This document shows, piece after piece, positions 32,894-45,008 of a DNA stretch of 64,000 nt. The position numbers and the translations under genes are program-made. The stretch's first letter is position 1; every line of letters begins with the position of its first letter. Under the pieces are notes generated by a model that saw only the letters and a program-made list of their open reading frames with translations, did not search any database and had not been told where the DNA came from. Source of the DNA: Delphinus delphis (lineage: Eukaryota > Chordata > Mammalia > Artiodactyla > Delphinidae). Where the stretch lies: positions 47,768,006 through 47,832,005 of the forward strand of contig NC_082684.1 in NCBI RefSeq assembly GCF_949987515.2. The letters are read 5' to 3'.

Positions 32894-34149
32894 AGAAGAA
32901 ATTCTCAAGGAGTTGACTCTTGGAGTCAGGTAATATTGCCCCTGAGAGGTTGTCAAATTGGGGCATTGTTGTAAGAGACATTGCAGAGCCTCCATAATGG
33001 TTTTCACTGTGGTCTTCATCCTTCCTATTTTTAGCTTTCCTAGAGAGAGTTAGGGAGCTTCTCTTAAGAGCTTTCTAAAGCACTAGGTATATCTCCTTTC
33101 AAAGTCCCATGACATGACATACAATTGAAAGAAACCTGTTCCCTCCTGAAGCATCTGCCTGATTGCTATGTAATGTGAGAATAGTTCCTTAATGAAACTG
33201 GTACGTTCAAGCCTCACATGAATATTTTATGCCACATCCTTTATCAGGTAGTGACTCCCCTCCCCTTAGGTTGATCTTAGAGATGGAATGTTCTGATACT
33301 CCTTTATGAGTGCCTACTATGCACAAGGTACCAGATTAAGGGCTATGGGAGCTGCAGATGTCTAAATGTACTGGCCACAATGCATTTATATTGCACAGTG
33401 GAATTAAGAGCACAAAGTAGAAGATGGCCTGTGGCATTAGGAGGGCATGGGCAAAATTCTGTCAGTGTCTGGAAGTGGTCACATTTTGAGGAGGGAATTG
33501 TGGATAATTTCATTGCATGGCTTTTTTTTTCTTAAGGTTTTGAGCTTCTGGAAATTTTGCCCTCTGTCACCTGGTGTTTAGTGCTTTTTACAATACTATG
33601 AATGATTAATCTAACATTAGTAGTATAACATTGTCTCTCTAAGAAATAAAAAGAGAGATAGCTGCATAGGACCAAAGAAAGCAAAGGGCTACTTACCGAA
33701 TAAGAACTGGGACGTGATAGTAAGGTAACTTGTTACCCTTAGTAGTTCAGTGGAACTCCCTTTTCTAACTTTGTCTATTCCTCTTCCACCTCTCTCATAG
33801 ACACCTCCACCCATATTGCCAGTTATCAGCTTACCCATGGGCTAAGCTAGCTGGGCAGTTTGCAATTTTAGAAAGGCCAGAGAAAAAGAGCATAAAAACA
33901 GGTTGCTCACCTTATAATTTGGAGCTGTTGGAACAAACATACTTGCAATTCCACTGTGACCTGCATTTATAGTTAGTCTTAGAATAAATAGCATTGTGCA
34001 TACCAGTCTCGAGTATTTCAAGACAGATATAAGTAAGAATGTGTGTGAAATCCAAACTGTGGAAAAACTTTCCACTTAATATGTATTTAGTTCAGTTAGA
34101 TACAAGTTTCTGATCATACTTAAATCTGAGAAGGAGGGAAAAGTATCTT
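32894..34149. other. Intergenic, nothing recognised
   Basis: A piece near 33300-33360 resembles old mammalian repeat sequence. No exon or RNA gene. Confidence 0.4.
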
Positions 34150-34625
34150 AAACTTTTTAATTAAGATATAATTGATACATTTAAAGATTAAATATCTTTA
34201 ATTAAGATATAATTATATGTTTAAGATAATTAAAATTGTATTAGTTTCAGGTGTTCAACATAATGATTCAAAATAGGTATATATTGCAAAATGATCAGCG
34301 CTGTAAGTCTAGCTAATACACATTACCACACAGAGTTATAACCTTTTTTTGTGTTGAGAACGGTTAGAACTTACTGTCTTAGCAACTTTCAAATATACAA
34401 CACAGGATTATTAACTGTGGTCACCGTGCTGTACCTTGCATCCTCAGGACTTATTGATTTTATAACTGGAAGTTTGTACCTTTGACCCCTTTACCCATTT
34501 TGCCCCTCCAGAAACCGTCAGTCTGTCCTCTGTACCTATGAGTTTGTTTGTTGTTGTTTTTTCAGATTCTACGTATAAGTAAGATCATATGGAATTTGTC
34601 TTTCTTTTTCTGACTTATTCCACTA
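34150..34625 (-). mobile_element. L1 3' UTR fragment
   Basis: 'gtattagtttcaggtgttcaacataatgattcaaaata', 'gcaactttcaaatatacaacacaggattattaactgtggtcaccgtgctgtacc', and 'ttcagattctacgtataagtaagatcatatgg' are the reverse strand of an L1M-type 3' end. A local duplication of 'taattaagatataatt' occurs near its edge (34160-34215). Confidence 0.78.
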
Positions 34626-35094
34626 AAAGTATCTTAGATTTTATTAGCAGCAGGTGGGGGGAAAAAGGTACTTATACCAAATTATTATATGATAAGGAAA
34701 AATTTAAATGTGCTCTTAATACACAATGCTATGTTTTTTTAAAATTTTATTTAACTACTCTATGTATATTTCATTTCAAAAGTCAGAGTAGAGCAAAAGA
34801 GACTGTACTGTGATAAATAGTTCTGTTTTTTAAACCAAGTGAATGATCTTTCAGTTTCCTTTTAATTCCACATCCTGAGAGACTGCACCAGTGTACCCCA
34901 GTCTTTAATTTAAGTGATTTTTTTGAGGCATTTATGATCTTACCTCCTAACTGCTGCTTCTGATTAGGCATACTGGTCCACTCAGAGCTAAGCTTCCCTC
35001 TTATACAACATCCAAGAAAAAATACTTTAAAATTATTTATAGAGCTGTGTCAATGGAATTGAGGCTATGGTAACCTTAGCTGAAATATGGAAAT
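34626..35094. other. Intergenic, nothing recognised
   Basis: AT-rich DNA, no supported feature. Confidence 0.4.
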
Positions 35095-35220
35095 CTATGT
35101 GATATAATAGAAGACACAATACTAAGTTCTGTCACTAACGAGCTATGAGACTTTGAACGGCTCACTTCAAATCTCTGGGTCTTAGTCTCTTCATCTATAA
35201 AATAGAGTGACTGGACTTCA
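35095..35220 (+). repeat. MIR remnant
   Basis: 'gtcactaacgagctatgagactttgaacggctcacttcaaatctctgggtcttagtctcttcatctataaaatagag' follows the MIR core in + orientation. Confidence 0.72.
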
Positions 35221-36049
35221 TATGTGTTCTGAACTAGAATCTTCTGGAGAGTTTCTTAAAAGTATCCATGCCCAGTCTCCCATGCCTAGCTCCTGTACTC
35301 CAGATCACCCCATCCAAGACCAGCAGGTATGTTCTGAAAAAGCTCTCAAGGTCATTCTGGATGGCCTTCTGGATCCTCCCTCCTCCCTTTTCTAAGATTC
35401 TCCAAGGCTATGAAATATATCTTTATTTTTTTCTAATTTTATCTCAAAGTGGAGCCAAGTAAGAGAAACACTTAAAGCACTTCAATAAAAACTTGGATAT
35501 TTATTTTTAAAAGATGCCTTCCTGTCTTATTTGGATTGAAACCTTAGAATTTCAAGCTCCCAGAGGCCATTATACATGTAGGCTACCCCAGAGCTTTAGA
35601 AATGAGACATAATTCTATATTGTTTTAAAACTGTCCAAACTTTATTGGCCTCAACACTTGGCTTATTTTCATACTGGAATGTCCTCTCTTTTTTTTCTTA
35701 ACTTTGTTAAGAAAAAGAAAGAGTATCCTTTCTAGCTTGGATTTAACCATAATCAAAACAACATTTGTTAAATACCCTTTTGTGTCTGACACAATGCTAG
35801 AGGATACATAAAGCAAGTGAAAAAGAAATCATTGCTGTTCTCTGAAAACACATTCCAAAATCCGTAGCATAAATAGCAAACCGTGAAGGTTTATGATTTC
35901 ATGATTCAGGTATAGAATTTTGTCTTGACCCATCATGGATTCCTTATTTTCCAAAACACTTGAATGTTTATAATCTTTTTTTCCACACAGATCAATAAAT
36001 AAACTAAAATTTATTAGTTTATTTGATAAATAAACTAAAAAACAGGTCC
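35221..36049. other. Intergenic, possible MER5 scrap then unique sequence
   Basis: 35222-35335 may be a decayed MER5-type element. The rest shows no named feature. Confidence 0.35.
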
Positions 36050-36195
36050 TAGTTTTGTCTTGCAGGCTCTTCAGTTGTGGTATGTGAACTCTTAGTTGCA
36101 GCACGCATGTGGCATCTAGTTCCCTGACAGGGATTGAACGCCGGCCCCTGCATTGGGAGCACAGAGTCTTATCCACTGTGCCACCAGGGACGTCC
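36050..36195 (-). mobile_element. Older diverged CHR-type SINE, short
   Basis: The core 'ttccctgacagggattgaacgccggcccctgcattggg..gccaccagggacgtccc' is recognisable but the tail half is shortened and mutated. No TSD was found. Confidence 0.78.
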
Positions 36196-36235
36196 CTGGA
36201 TCCCTTGTCTTCTGTGAGCAACTTGAGTTCAGGAA

Positions 36236-36312
36236 ATGTGGAGGATCATTGTAGCCTCAATGCCTAGCGCACTGCCAGGCACAAAGTAGGTGCTCGATAA
36301 ATGTTTGAATAC
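36236..36312 (+). repeat. MIR/L2-like tail
   Basis: 'tagcgcactgccaggcacaaagtaggtgctcgataaatgtttgaa' is the conserved 3' end shared by MIR and L2. Confidence 0.6.
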
Positions 36313-36794
36313 ATGATGCGTTGCCTCCTTCCTCCGGCCAATTCTCCAAGGCAAAAGTAGGGGAAGCAATTGAAGCAGCAGGTTGCCTTGACTGCTCTGA
36401 ATCTTCACACAGGGCACGGGAGAGTGATCAGCCACCTTTCCTCAGTCTGAGTTCCTCATTTCTGGGGTTTCCTTCCAAGTGGTGATGCTTTGAAAAAAAC
36501 AGGTGAGATACTGTGGATACGCAACCACATGATTGATTATTTTCATTGACTTCAAGGATTCTTTTCATTGCTGTCTGATCTCTGGGGCTGCTCAAGCTTG
36601 CTTGCTTTTGTAGCAACTGCAGCAGTGACAGCTTTGGAATAGTTCACAGCTGCTAACTGTTGTTCATGCTTACGCAGCTTTGTACACCTGGCATCTCACA
36701 GAGCGCCTGTATTTAGGATCAGTAGGGTTTAATAGATGTTTGCTAAATTCAGTTGCAGAGGCTGCTGTGTCTGAAAAATACAGATGCCTTGGTT

Positions 36795-36905
36795 CCCAAT
36801 TAAATCAGGTTCTGGTTTAATTGGGCTTGAGTGCCGCCTTGCATCAGAATGTTTAAAAGGTTTTCAGGTGATCAGAAGACCAAGGCTAAGAACTATTGAA
36901 CAGAC
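36795..36905. mobile_element. Partial MER5-like element
   Basis: 'aaggttttcaggtgatcagaagaccaaggctaagaactattg' matches one MER5 end; the other end is missing. Confidence 0.5.
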
Positions 36906-36966
36906 TTCTCACACGCTGCCCCTTATTAAGAGGGAGATGAGCTGTTCATCAAAAGCCACAGGGGGG

Positions 36967-37090
36967 GGACTTCCCTGGTGGTCCAGTGGTTAAGACCCCG
37001 AGCTTCCACTGCAGGGGACACGGGTTCAATCTGGTAGGGAACTAAGGTCCTGTATGCTGCGTGGCATGGCAAAAAAAAAAAAAAAAAAAA
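36967..37090 (+). mobile_element. Short CHR-type SINE
   Basis: Starts 'ggacttccctggtggtccagtggttaagacc', ends 'gcgtggcatggc' plus 20 A. Same short subtype as 1177-1295 and 17573-17693. Confidence 0.92.
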
Positions 37091-37239
37091 GGTGTTGAAG
37101 AGAGATTAGCACCTAATAGGAATTTTCTCTTTGATGGAGTCAGAATTCAAAGCTTGGAAATAGGGGTTGGTACAGAGAGAAATGGTCGCCATTGTCACAC
37201 CCTTTAAGTACACCTCTCAAGGGCATCATGTTGATCCTA

Positions 37240-37680
37240 AGATCCCAAATCCTTAGTGTGGCTTGCAGATCTCCTACCAGGACCCCAGCCTGGCTTTCCA
37301 ACCTCATCTGGTGCTCCCTCCTCCCTCACCTTCCCTGTAGCAGCCTTTCAGCTCTTGACTACCACACCTCTTCTCACTTCAGACCCTCCCAGCTCTTGTA
37401 CCCTCTTCCTGGAATAGTGCCCTCCCCTCCTCCTGACTCCCAGCCCACCCAACCACTCACCCCTTTGCCTCACTAACTCCTACGCAGCGTCAAGGCTCAC
37501 AATTGAACTCACTTTGTCAGGCAAGAATGTTTTCCTTGACCCTCAGACTAGAGGTTATGTGTTCTCAGCACCGGGCATGACACTCCTCACAGCTGTTATC
37601 AATTATTTATTTGGTTAATTGTTCCATATCTGTCTTCTCTCTGCAGAGCTGGGAAGGAATCTATCTGGCTCACCCTTCAA
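37240..37680 (+). repeat. L2 LINE 3' fragment
   Basis: C/T-rich sequence with 'gaccccagcctggctttccaacctc', 'cctcttcctggaatagtgccctcc', and 'aaggctcacaattgaactcactttgtcaggcaagaatgttttccttgaccctc', in the order of the L2 3' end. Confidence 0.72.
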
Positions 37681-37689
37681 TAGGGCTCT

Positions 37690-37875
37690 GTGACCAAATC
37701 ATTCTGTAATTTTTGGCATATTATTTAACCTCTCCAAGCTTCAAGTTTCTAATTAGTAAAGTGACAGTGTCAATAGTACCCATCGCATACAATTGCATAG
37801 GAATGAAATGAGGTCATTAGTGCAGAGGCTTGTGATCTGGTGCCAGTCACAGAGTAAGTGCTAAGAAAAATGCTA
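37690..37875 (+). repeat. MIR remnant
   Basis: 'tttaacctctccaagcttcaagtttctaattagtaaagtgacagtgtcaatagtacccatcgc..atgaaatgaggtcattagtgcagaggctt' matches MIR order. Confidence 0.72.
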
Positions 37876-37879
37876 AGGA

Positions 37880-38885
37880 TGATTATTTTGTAGAAGTCTT
37901 TAGCTTAGATGTGGTTCCACATGACCTCTTAAGGTTCCTTCTAAGTTCCCTCTTACAACTGTATGATATCACGCAGTGTTGGAGTTTCGGAACTAAATAA
38001 ATAAGAGCTCCTTTCTTCCTTTCCAAAATCTGCAACCAAATAAGAAATAAAACCCGAGACAGAAACATAAATATCTGTTAACTTTATAACAGATAAAGCT
38101 GACTGGATAAAGTGAGTTTAGATATGAAGCCAAAGGGGTTTATAAGACCCTCCCCAGAGTGAATTTACCCCAACTCTGAAACAGCAGACCTCAGATGCAG
38201 AGATGCCTCAGTGAGTGAACCACAGAGAAGAGCAGAAGAGGTGGGCATCCGAGAGACAGAATGGCTCTGAAAGATAAACCCAAAAGGCACAGAGCCAAGC
38301 TAAGCCCCCAGTGGGGCAAGTTATCCCATCTCCCTGGGGGAGGAGTTGGTGGTGGGGAGCAAAAGATAAAAGGAGTCCTGACATGCCTATTCCTCCTGGC
38401 AAGGCAATGGATCATCCATCCCTGTGTGGAAATATGAGGAGTGGGAAATAAGTACTGTCTCCCTCACAATAGAGTTTCAATGTCAGAATGGTGTTTTTCA
38501 CAAAATAATTTGCACACTTGACTTGGAAAAAAGTCAACTCCAAGTGCACTACAGGTGGTATGTAAAAAGAAGTTTGGTGAATGACTGCTTTTGTCTTTTA
38601 AACAAGTTGGTGTCTCTTTGTGTCTACAGGTAGAGCAATATTTGAAGATAGCATCAAAAGTCTAAAGTTGAGGCCCCTCATGGAGCTCAGGCCAAAGCCT
38701 ACACTGGCCCCCTACTCTCACCACCCACCTCTTGCCCCTTCCTTGAGAGATAACCTGATTTTCAGGCAAGAGCAGATCTGTGACCAGGTTTTCATCTGTT
38801 AATATCAAAATTAGAAAAATAAGTTATGTAACCTTTTTTTTTTTTTTTAGTAAAATTAAATCTTTGTGAGGGCTTACCAAGACTT
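37880..38885. other. Intergenic, nothing recognised
   Basis: No supported exon, RNA gene or named repeat. Confidence 0.4.
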
Positions 38886-38887
38886 AT

Positions 38888-39105
38888 CACATAGTTTTTA
38901 AAACCATGGACTCTGCAGAAATGAATCCAAAGTCTCCCCTTACTATGTTACTTTAGACACATTACCTCTTTGTACCTCAATGTTCTCATCTGTAAAATAG
39001 GAATAATAATAGTATCCATTTCACAAGGTTGTATGAATAAAATAGTACATTCAAATGGCTTAGAACGTACCTTGCACGTAATAAGTGTTTAATAATTTTT
39101 GTTCA
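38888..39105 (+). repeat. MIR, fairly complete
   Basis: 'aaccatggactctgcagaaatgaatcc..attacctctttgtacctcaatgttctcatctgtaaaataggaataataatagtatcc..cttgcacgtaataagtgtttaat' covers most of MIR. Confidence 0.82.
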
Positions 39106-40030
39106 CTGTTATTCACTTTGAAAGACCATTCCTTATTCTGAAATGATATCCACCCTTTTATTTTGGTATTCAGATGTCTTTCTTCATGAAATGATAACAA
39201 TAGTTTATAGTCAATCTCATTTTTAATTTCCTCACTTGACAAATCTGCAAAAGAGTTCATATCCTTATATTAGTCCCTCCAATTCTTGTTTTTAAATTTA
39301 ACTGATTCATGAAAAAAAAAATCTAGAAATCACTAAACTATAGTACCCTATCTCCCACTTTCCATTTTTGAAGACCTTTAAGGTAAAAGGATAGAGAACT
39401 ATATTTTTTAATTAAATAACTTAGAATATTACCAACTCTCCTGCCCCTTTATCTACATAACTTATCTTTGTTGCAAATTAACAAAGATCCATTTGGGTAT
39501 TTACACTAGGGTCTGGAGATAATTTGTGAAATTATCTGTCTGTTAAGCAGGCTTGACTCATGGGCAATTATTTTGCCTATCTGTCTTGCCTTGGTATCGT
39601 GCAGTGGTGAATTTATGATAAATACTACTCAGTGGTGATGATATCTGTGGTGACAGTGATTCTGATATTTTCTGCCACTCGACTTGAAGCAGTGGAGGCA
39701 CTGAATGAACAAACTATTCATACATGACTGACTGAAAGACAGTGGACGACATCGAGTGAACACAAACCTCATTTCTGTCTCCACGCCTGACTTTATGAAA
39801 TCGCTGTCACCTTGATGGTCACTAGTAGGAGGTAAACCCTTATATTGAAATAAGTTGGTAATTAAATAAGGAGATGAGAACCCATGTAGTACGGAAGTGA
39901 GAATTCGTGTCAGCAATAACACCCAGAAGGTCTACACATTCTCTTAAGATAAATTTGAAAAGTCCAGGACACTTTCCCAGGACCCCCTATTTGCTTACAC
40001 TGCAGCACTGCAGATTAGAATTGTGATTAA
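39106..40030. other. Intergenic, nothing recognised
   Basis: AT-rich sequence; no supported gene. Confidence 0.4.
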
Positions 40031-40031
40031 T

Positions 40032-40390
40032 GGACTTCCCTGGTGGTGCAGTAGTTAAGAATCTGCCTGTCAATGCAGGGAACCCCGGTTCCAACCCTAG
40101 TCCGGGAAGATCCCACATGCCGCAGAGCAACTAGGCCCCTGTGCCGCAGCTACTGAGCCTGCACTCTACAGCACGTGAGCCACAACTATTGAGCCTGCAT
40201 GCCGCAACTACTGAAGCACGCATGCCTAGAGCCTGTGCTTTGCAACAAGAGAAGCCACCGCTATGCGAAGCCTGCACACCACAACGAAGAGTAGACCCCG
40301 CTCACCGCAACTAGAGAAAGCCCACGCACAGCAACGAAGACCCAACACAGACAGAAATAAATAAATAAGTAAATTTTAAAAACAAAACAA
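40032..40390 (+). mobile_element. CHR-type SINE
   Basis: Starts 'ggacttccctggtggtgcagtag' and ends (AAAT)n/A-rich. Likely TSD TTGTGATTAA before and CTGTGAGTAA after (two mismatches). Confidence 0.9.
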
Positions 40391-40904
40391 AACTGTGAGT
40401 AACTCTGGCCATAACCACACTTAAGGGGTAATATTTATCATACAAACATATCAGCCTTTCCTTAAAACGAATGTGTGGAAGTATCCACTACTGTGAAACT
40501 ATCTGGGCTCCTCCAGCTAGCTCTGAACGCCTGGCCCGTCTCCACAAGTAAGCAAAGGAGTGATGCCAAAGCAGCACGCACGTTCGTTCAGTGTCTCCCT
40601 TGTTTGAACTCTTCATCTGCCTTCCCTGACAGCCTCCTTGGAGAGGAACAGAGAGATAAGGGAGATGCGTGGCTTCTGGGAATGTGACAAGTGACAGTTT
40701 CTATCAGCATTTATCGTTACTTGGCAAAAATAAGGGAAGTCTAAAAACAGGCTTCTGTGGAACATGCTGGCAATCACAAACCACTCTGAGCTGTGCCTTC
40801 GAATCCAGGAATGTATGCATTTCATCTGTCATAACCAGATAACAAGCTTCATGGGCTACTGCAATTTGACCTTCCTTCACTGAGATAAAAGCTGTCTTTT
40901 ATCG
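40391..40904. other. Intergenic, nothing recognised
   Basis: No supported exon or repeat. Confidence 0.4.
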
Positions 40905-41105
40905 ACCAACAGATTTATATGCATTATCATTAATCACTCAGATGAGTATTACTATCCCTGTTTTCTGGCTGAAGAAAACCAAAGCTGAAGAAGATTTGCT
41001 CATCTCACACAAGAGCACACAGCTGGTAAACTGGAGGGCTCAAAACTTCAACTCAGGCCTGTCTGGCTCCCAAGCTCAGACTCTGTCCGCTGTGCTAATG
41101 GACCT
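40905..41105 (-). repeat. MIR remnant
   Basis: 'cattatcattaatcactcagatgagtattactatccctgttttctggctgaagaaaacc..cacagctggtaaactggagggctcaaaacttcaactcaggcctgtctggctcc' is reverse-strand MIR. Confidence 0.82.
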
Positions 41106-41236
41106 CTTGCTGTCTGAGTAAGCCTCTGGGTAATGTAAGACTGCTCTCGGCAGGATTTGACTGTGTTTGTGAAACTTTCTAATTAACCTCTGTCCTGAAA
41201 TGTTTCTCAGAAAGGACCACACCATCAGAGACTCTT

Positions 41237-41372
41237 GTTTGTTTGTTTTGTTTTGTTTTTTTGGCCGTGTCGCATGGCATGTGGGATCTTAGTTCCCTGA
41301 CCAGGGATCGAACCCACGTCCCCTGAAATGGAAGCATGGAGTCCTAACCACTGGACCGCCAAGGAAGTCCTG
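41237..41372 (-). mobile_element. Short CHR-type SINE, first of a stacked pair
   Basis: The (GTTTT)n tail on + leads to 'ggccgtgtcgcatggcatgtggg' and the copy ends 'ggaccgccaaggaagtcc'. It is flanked by CCATCAGAGACTCTT (41222-41236) and CCATCAGGGATTCTT (41373-41387). Confidence 0.92.
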
Positions 41373-41387
41373 CCATCAGGGATTCTT

Positions 41388-41744
41388 CTTTTTTTATTTT
41401 TTTTAATTTAATTTATTTATTTTGGGCTATGTTGGGTCTTTGTGGCTGCACGTGGGCTTTCTCTAATTGGGCGAGTGGGGGACTACTCTTCGTTGTGGTG
41501 CGTGGACTTCTCATTGTGGTGGCTTCTCTTGCTGTGGAGCACGGACTCTAAGCACACAGGCTTCAGTAGTTGTGGCACGTGGGCTCAGTAGTTGTGGCTC
41601 GCGGGCTCTAGAGCACAAGCTCAGCAGTTGTGGCGCACAGGCTTAGTTGCTCTGCGGCATGTGGGATCTTCCCGGACCAGGGTTCGAACCTGTGTCCCTT
41701 GCATTGGCAGGGGGATTCTTAACCACTGTGGCACCAGGGAAGCC
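41388..41744 (-). mobile_element. CHR-type SINE, second of a stacked pair
   Basis: A full-length copy ending 'gcaccagggaagccc'. It is followed by a third copy of the target word, CCATCAGGGTTTCTT (41745-41759). The second insertion reused the duplicated site of the first. Confidence 0.93.
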
Positions 41745-41973
41745 CCATCAGGGTTTCTTAAGTATTTGGCTTGCTTGTTAGCTCCTGTCATTTTGCAAAA
41801 TCTACAGCTAGGAATAGTGTGTGTATTTAACTCAGTATATCCATTTCCTCCTTGGTCTGAAGTTGATTCATCTTAATTCTCACCTCACCTCAGCAGAGTC
41901 TCCCAAGCAAGGTTCGTCAGCCTTCAGTCAATAATCCCTTTTGCTAATGATTCTTAAGAAGCACTTGACTCTA

Positions 41974-42294
41974 GGGACTTCCCTAGTGGCGCAGTTGTTA
42001 AGAATCTGCCTGCCAACGCAGGGGACATGGTTTTGAGCCCTGGTTGGGGAAGATCCCACATGCCGTGGAGCAACTAAGCCCATGGGTCACAACTACTGAG
42101 CCCACATGCCACAACTACTGAAGCCAGTGTGCCTAGAGCCCGTGTTCCACAACAAAAAGAAGCCACCGCAATGAAAAGTGCTCGCACTGCATCAAAGAGT
42201 AGCCCCCGCTCGCCGCGACTAGAGAAAGCCCTTGCACAGCAACAAAGACCCCATGTAGCTAAAAATAAATAAATAAAATTTTTTTTTAAAAAAA
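41974..42294 (+). mobile_element. CHR-type SINE
   Basis: Starts 'gggacttccctagtggcgcag', ends (AAAT)n. Flanks AAGCACTTGACTCTA and AAGAACCTGATTCTA form an imperfect TSD. Confidence 0.9.
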
Positions 42295-42928
42295 GAAGAA
42301 CCTGATTCTAAAGGTGTATTCTGCTGGCTTGTCACCCAGAAAAATGGAAGCAAAAAAAATTATTATTTGTTTTATTTTAGTTAACTAACTATCAGTGATG
42401 ATAGGACTACAAATAAATTATTGAAAAGAAGTTTTGTAGGATTACAATTAGCATCCCAAGTATAGTATCTTTTTCAATAACTGAAGACAAGTAGGGGAAA
42501 TTCAATTATAGCTTAAATGTATTTATTTGGGTTCTACTCCCAATCCCGCCCTCCGTCATACTAATAAATTTAATCAAGGTCCTCATGTCTGGACAACAAT
42601 ATACCAAAGGGTGGCCCTAGACCTTGGCACATGCATCCAGATCTGGCCAAGAGTGAAGAGCTGCAGTCAGGAAAGCAGGAGATTGGTGCCAGAGTCCAGA
42701 ATCATAAGCAGCCAATCAGCTGAGGGTTGACTAAACAGATACAGATGCATTGGGACAAGCTAAGTTTTGTAAGGAGACACTGAACCAGGTGTGGGCAGGT
42801 CAGGCCAGACTGTGGGAGCCTGACAATATTCTAGGTGATTCCTTGTGTACTGACCCTGGCCCACTTTGCTGGGCCAAAGTTGAAATGAAAGGATCCAGCT
42901 ACACTGGAAGATCTTAGAAGTAAGACTC
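42295..42928. other. Intergenic, nothing recognised
   Basis: No supported feature. Confidence 0.4.
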
Positions 42929-43295
42929 TGTTATGGACTGATTGTTTGTGTCCCCGTAAAATTCATATGTTGAGATCCCAACCCACAATGTGACATATTA
43001 GGAGATGAGGCCTTTTGTAGGTGATTAGATCATGAAGGTGGAGTCCTCACGAATGGGATTAGTGCCTTTATAAAAGAGGCCCAAGAGAGTTCTCTCACCC
43101 CTTCTACCATGTGAGGACACAGCAAGAAGACGGATATTTACGAACCTGGAAGCAGACCCTCACCAGACACTGAATCTTCCAGGGCCTTGATCTTGGACTT
43201 CTTGGACTCCAGAACTGTTAGAAATAAATTTTCATCATTTAAAAGCTACCCAGTCTATGGTTATTTTGTAATGGCATCCCAAAAGACTATGACAG
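42929..43295 (+). mobile_element. MLT1-like MaLR solo LTR
   Basis: 'tgttatggactgattgtttgtgtccccgtaaaattcatatgttgagatcc', 'gggattagtgcctttataaaagaggccc', 'ccagaactgttagaaataaattttc', and 'ggcatcccaaaagactatgaca' give start, TATA-like, polyadenylation and end of an MLT1 LTR. Confidence 0.88.
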
Positions 43296-44068
43296 ACATT
43301 TTTTTACAACTTTTGCAGAGAATATAGGTAATAAGATACATCTGAAAGCCATTATATTAAGAACTTTGCTTGGTACTTATGGAATATGCCAAATACCAGC
43401 TCTTGAAAATAAGTTCTGACTGTATTACAAAACACAGGAAACAGAACATTTGCATGGTAGGGACTTTCCAAGAACACTAAAGAGAGTCTACTTCCCTCAT
43501 CTTTTCGTCATGATCACTAACCAGTCTGGCTCTGTATCTTTAAGCCCACAACAAACGCCAAGCACCACATAAAGCAAACGTCTTTTCTCATTCTGAGTTT
43601 TAGACCTCACCTGGGAAGCCCTCAGCCTCCACCGGTACTTCTCAACCCATCCTGATGTTCCAGTGTACCAGCCAGGTTCCATGCCTGCCTGTCTCTGATT
43701 GGCTCCTTCTGACAGCAGCCTTGCAATTCTGCCCCATACAGCCTTGCAGATACTCCCTCACATCAGCTCATTCTGCCTCCAGGGCTGCTCTTTTATCTGA
43801 GTTTTCCTCCCTTACCTGATTTGCCCCGCCTTTCAGAGAGGGAGGAGAGAGTACCCATTCCTTTCCCCTGAACCATAGAATGGTCACTCCTGTAGTGAAA
43901 AAGAGGTAAAAATCTCTCCCCTATGATTATCTTAAATTCCACTTATGGTGATACATTCCTTTGTGTTAAACATTGACCTATCTCTACTACCCTTTTAAAA
44001 ATTTTAAATACTCCTATGGACAGAGACTTTCAGCATGAATGAAATATCTCATTTTTCCCCTGGAACAG
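43296..44068. other. Intergenic, nothing recognised
   Basis: Unique-looking DNA leading into the exon-like segment at 44069. Confidence 0.4.
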
Positions 44069-44227
44069 AAGAAATCAGATAGCAGAAGCAACTCAGAAGA
44101 GGAAGCACTGAAAGACAGAAAAAGAGAGAAGAAAAGGAAAACAGAAGCACCAGGCAGCATCAACCCTTTGTTAAATCACTGTTACTATGGACAGCATTGG
44201 ACTTTTGAATACAATATCCTACCTTAG
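44069..44227 (+). CDS. Candidate small terminal coding exon (exon B), unknown gene
   Basis: The tract catttttcccctggaacag (AG at 44067-44068) is a good 3' splice site. The open frame that follows encodes KKSDSRSNSEEEALKDR, then a basic run REKKRKTEAPG, then a hydrophobic/aromatic end, with TAG at 44225-44227. ATTAAA at 44295-44300 could be a polyadenylation signal. The acidic-basic pattern resembles the tail of a small nuclear protein and its phase (0) fits exon A at 8655. I do not recognise a family. With about 50 codons, chance cannot be excluded, and intermediate exons were not found. Confidence 0.28.
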   Translation, partial: KKSDSRSNSEEEALKDRKREKKRKTEAPGSINPLLNHCYYGQHWTFEYNILP

Positions 44228-44300
44228 CTACATCTTTAGAATGAAAAAGTCAAAATAGTTTATAGGTTTACTATTGTTGTGCCCCAAATCAAGGATTAAA

Positions 44301-45008
44301 TATAGACTCATTAATATTGATGTAGTGAGATAATATTTTGCGATATTAACCTAGAGTTCTCCCCCTTACTCTCACCCCTCTACCCCTCCCCCACCCCTCC
44401 ACTCAGTAGTGCCTGGCATTCCTAGGCCCTTCCCTGGGCCCCGCAGTAAGTCCTTCTACATTTGCTGTCTCCAGAGGGACCTAGGAAGCCTGCTAGGTCC
44501 TTCACCTTTGCCCACTTGGCCTAGCGTGGGAGAGTAGAAATGGCTGCACAAGGTCTCCCCTTGCCCAGAGTGCCTGAGACAGCTTCGCAGAGTTTTCCAT
44601 GTACCACTGTGGCCTTCAAGTTGAACAATGCCCAACATACAACTGAGAGAGGACCAGCAGGCCTGAAGATGCCTTGAGATCGGGACAAGGGAGACACAAG
44701 AGTGACCCACTGGCCAACCATCAAAGATCAGAGAGGAAAGCTGACGATCTTGGCAGATGCCAGGATGGCTAAATGATGACAACATAAAACACATGTCCCG
44801 GCTCCCCACCTCCAGTCTGGCGCCTGGCAGAGGTGAGCACCCCAGAACTCAGACCCTGAGATGAATTTTGACCACCTGGCAGAATAGAGAAAAAAGAGGG
44901 AACGTCCCTTGCATAACTGCATATGTAGCCCGAAATGGGTACACTCTACGTTGGTTAATAGAAGTTGCAATTTAAACAGAGAGAAAAGTGTTTTTAAAAA
45001 ACAAGGAG
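44301..45008. other. Intergenic with a C-rich patch
   Basis: 44360-44405 is a CCCCT/CCACC-rich low-complexity patch on +. No gene is supported. Confidence 0.4.
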
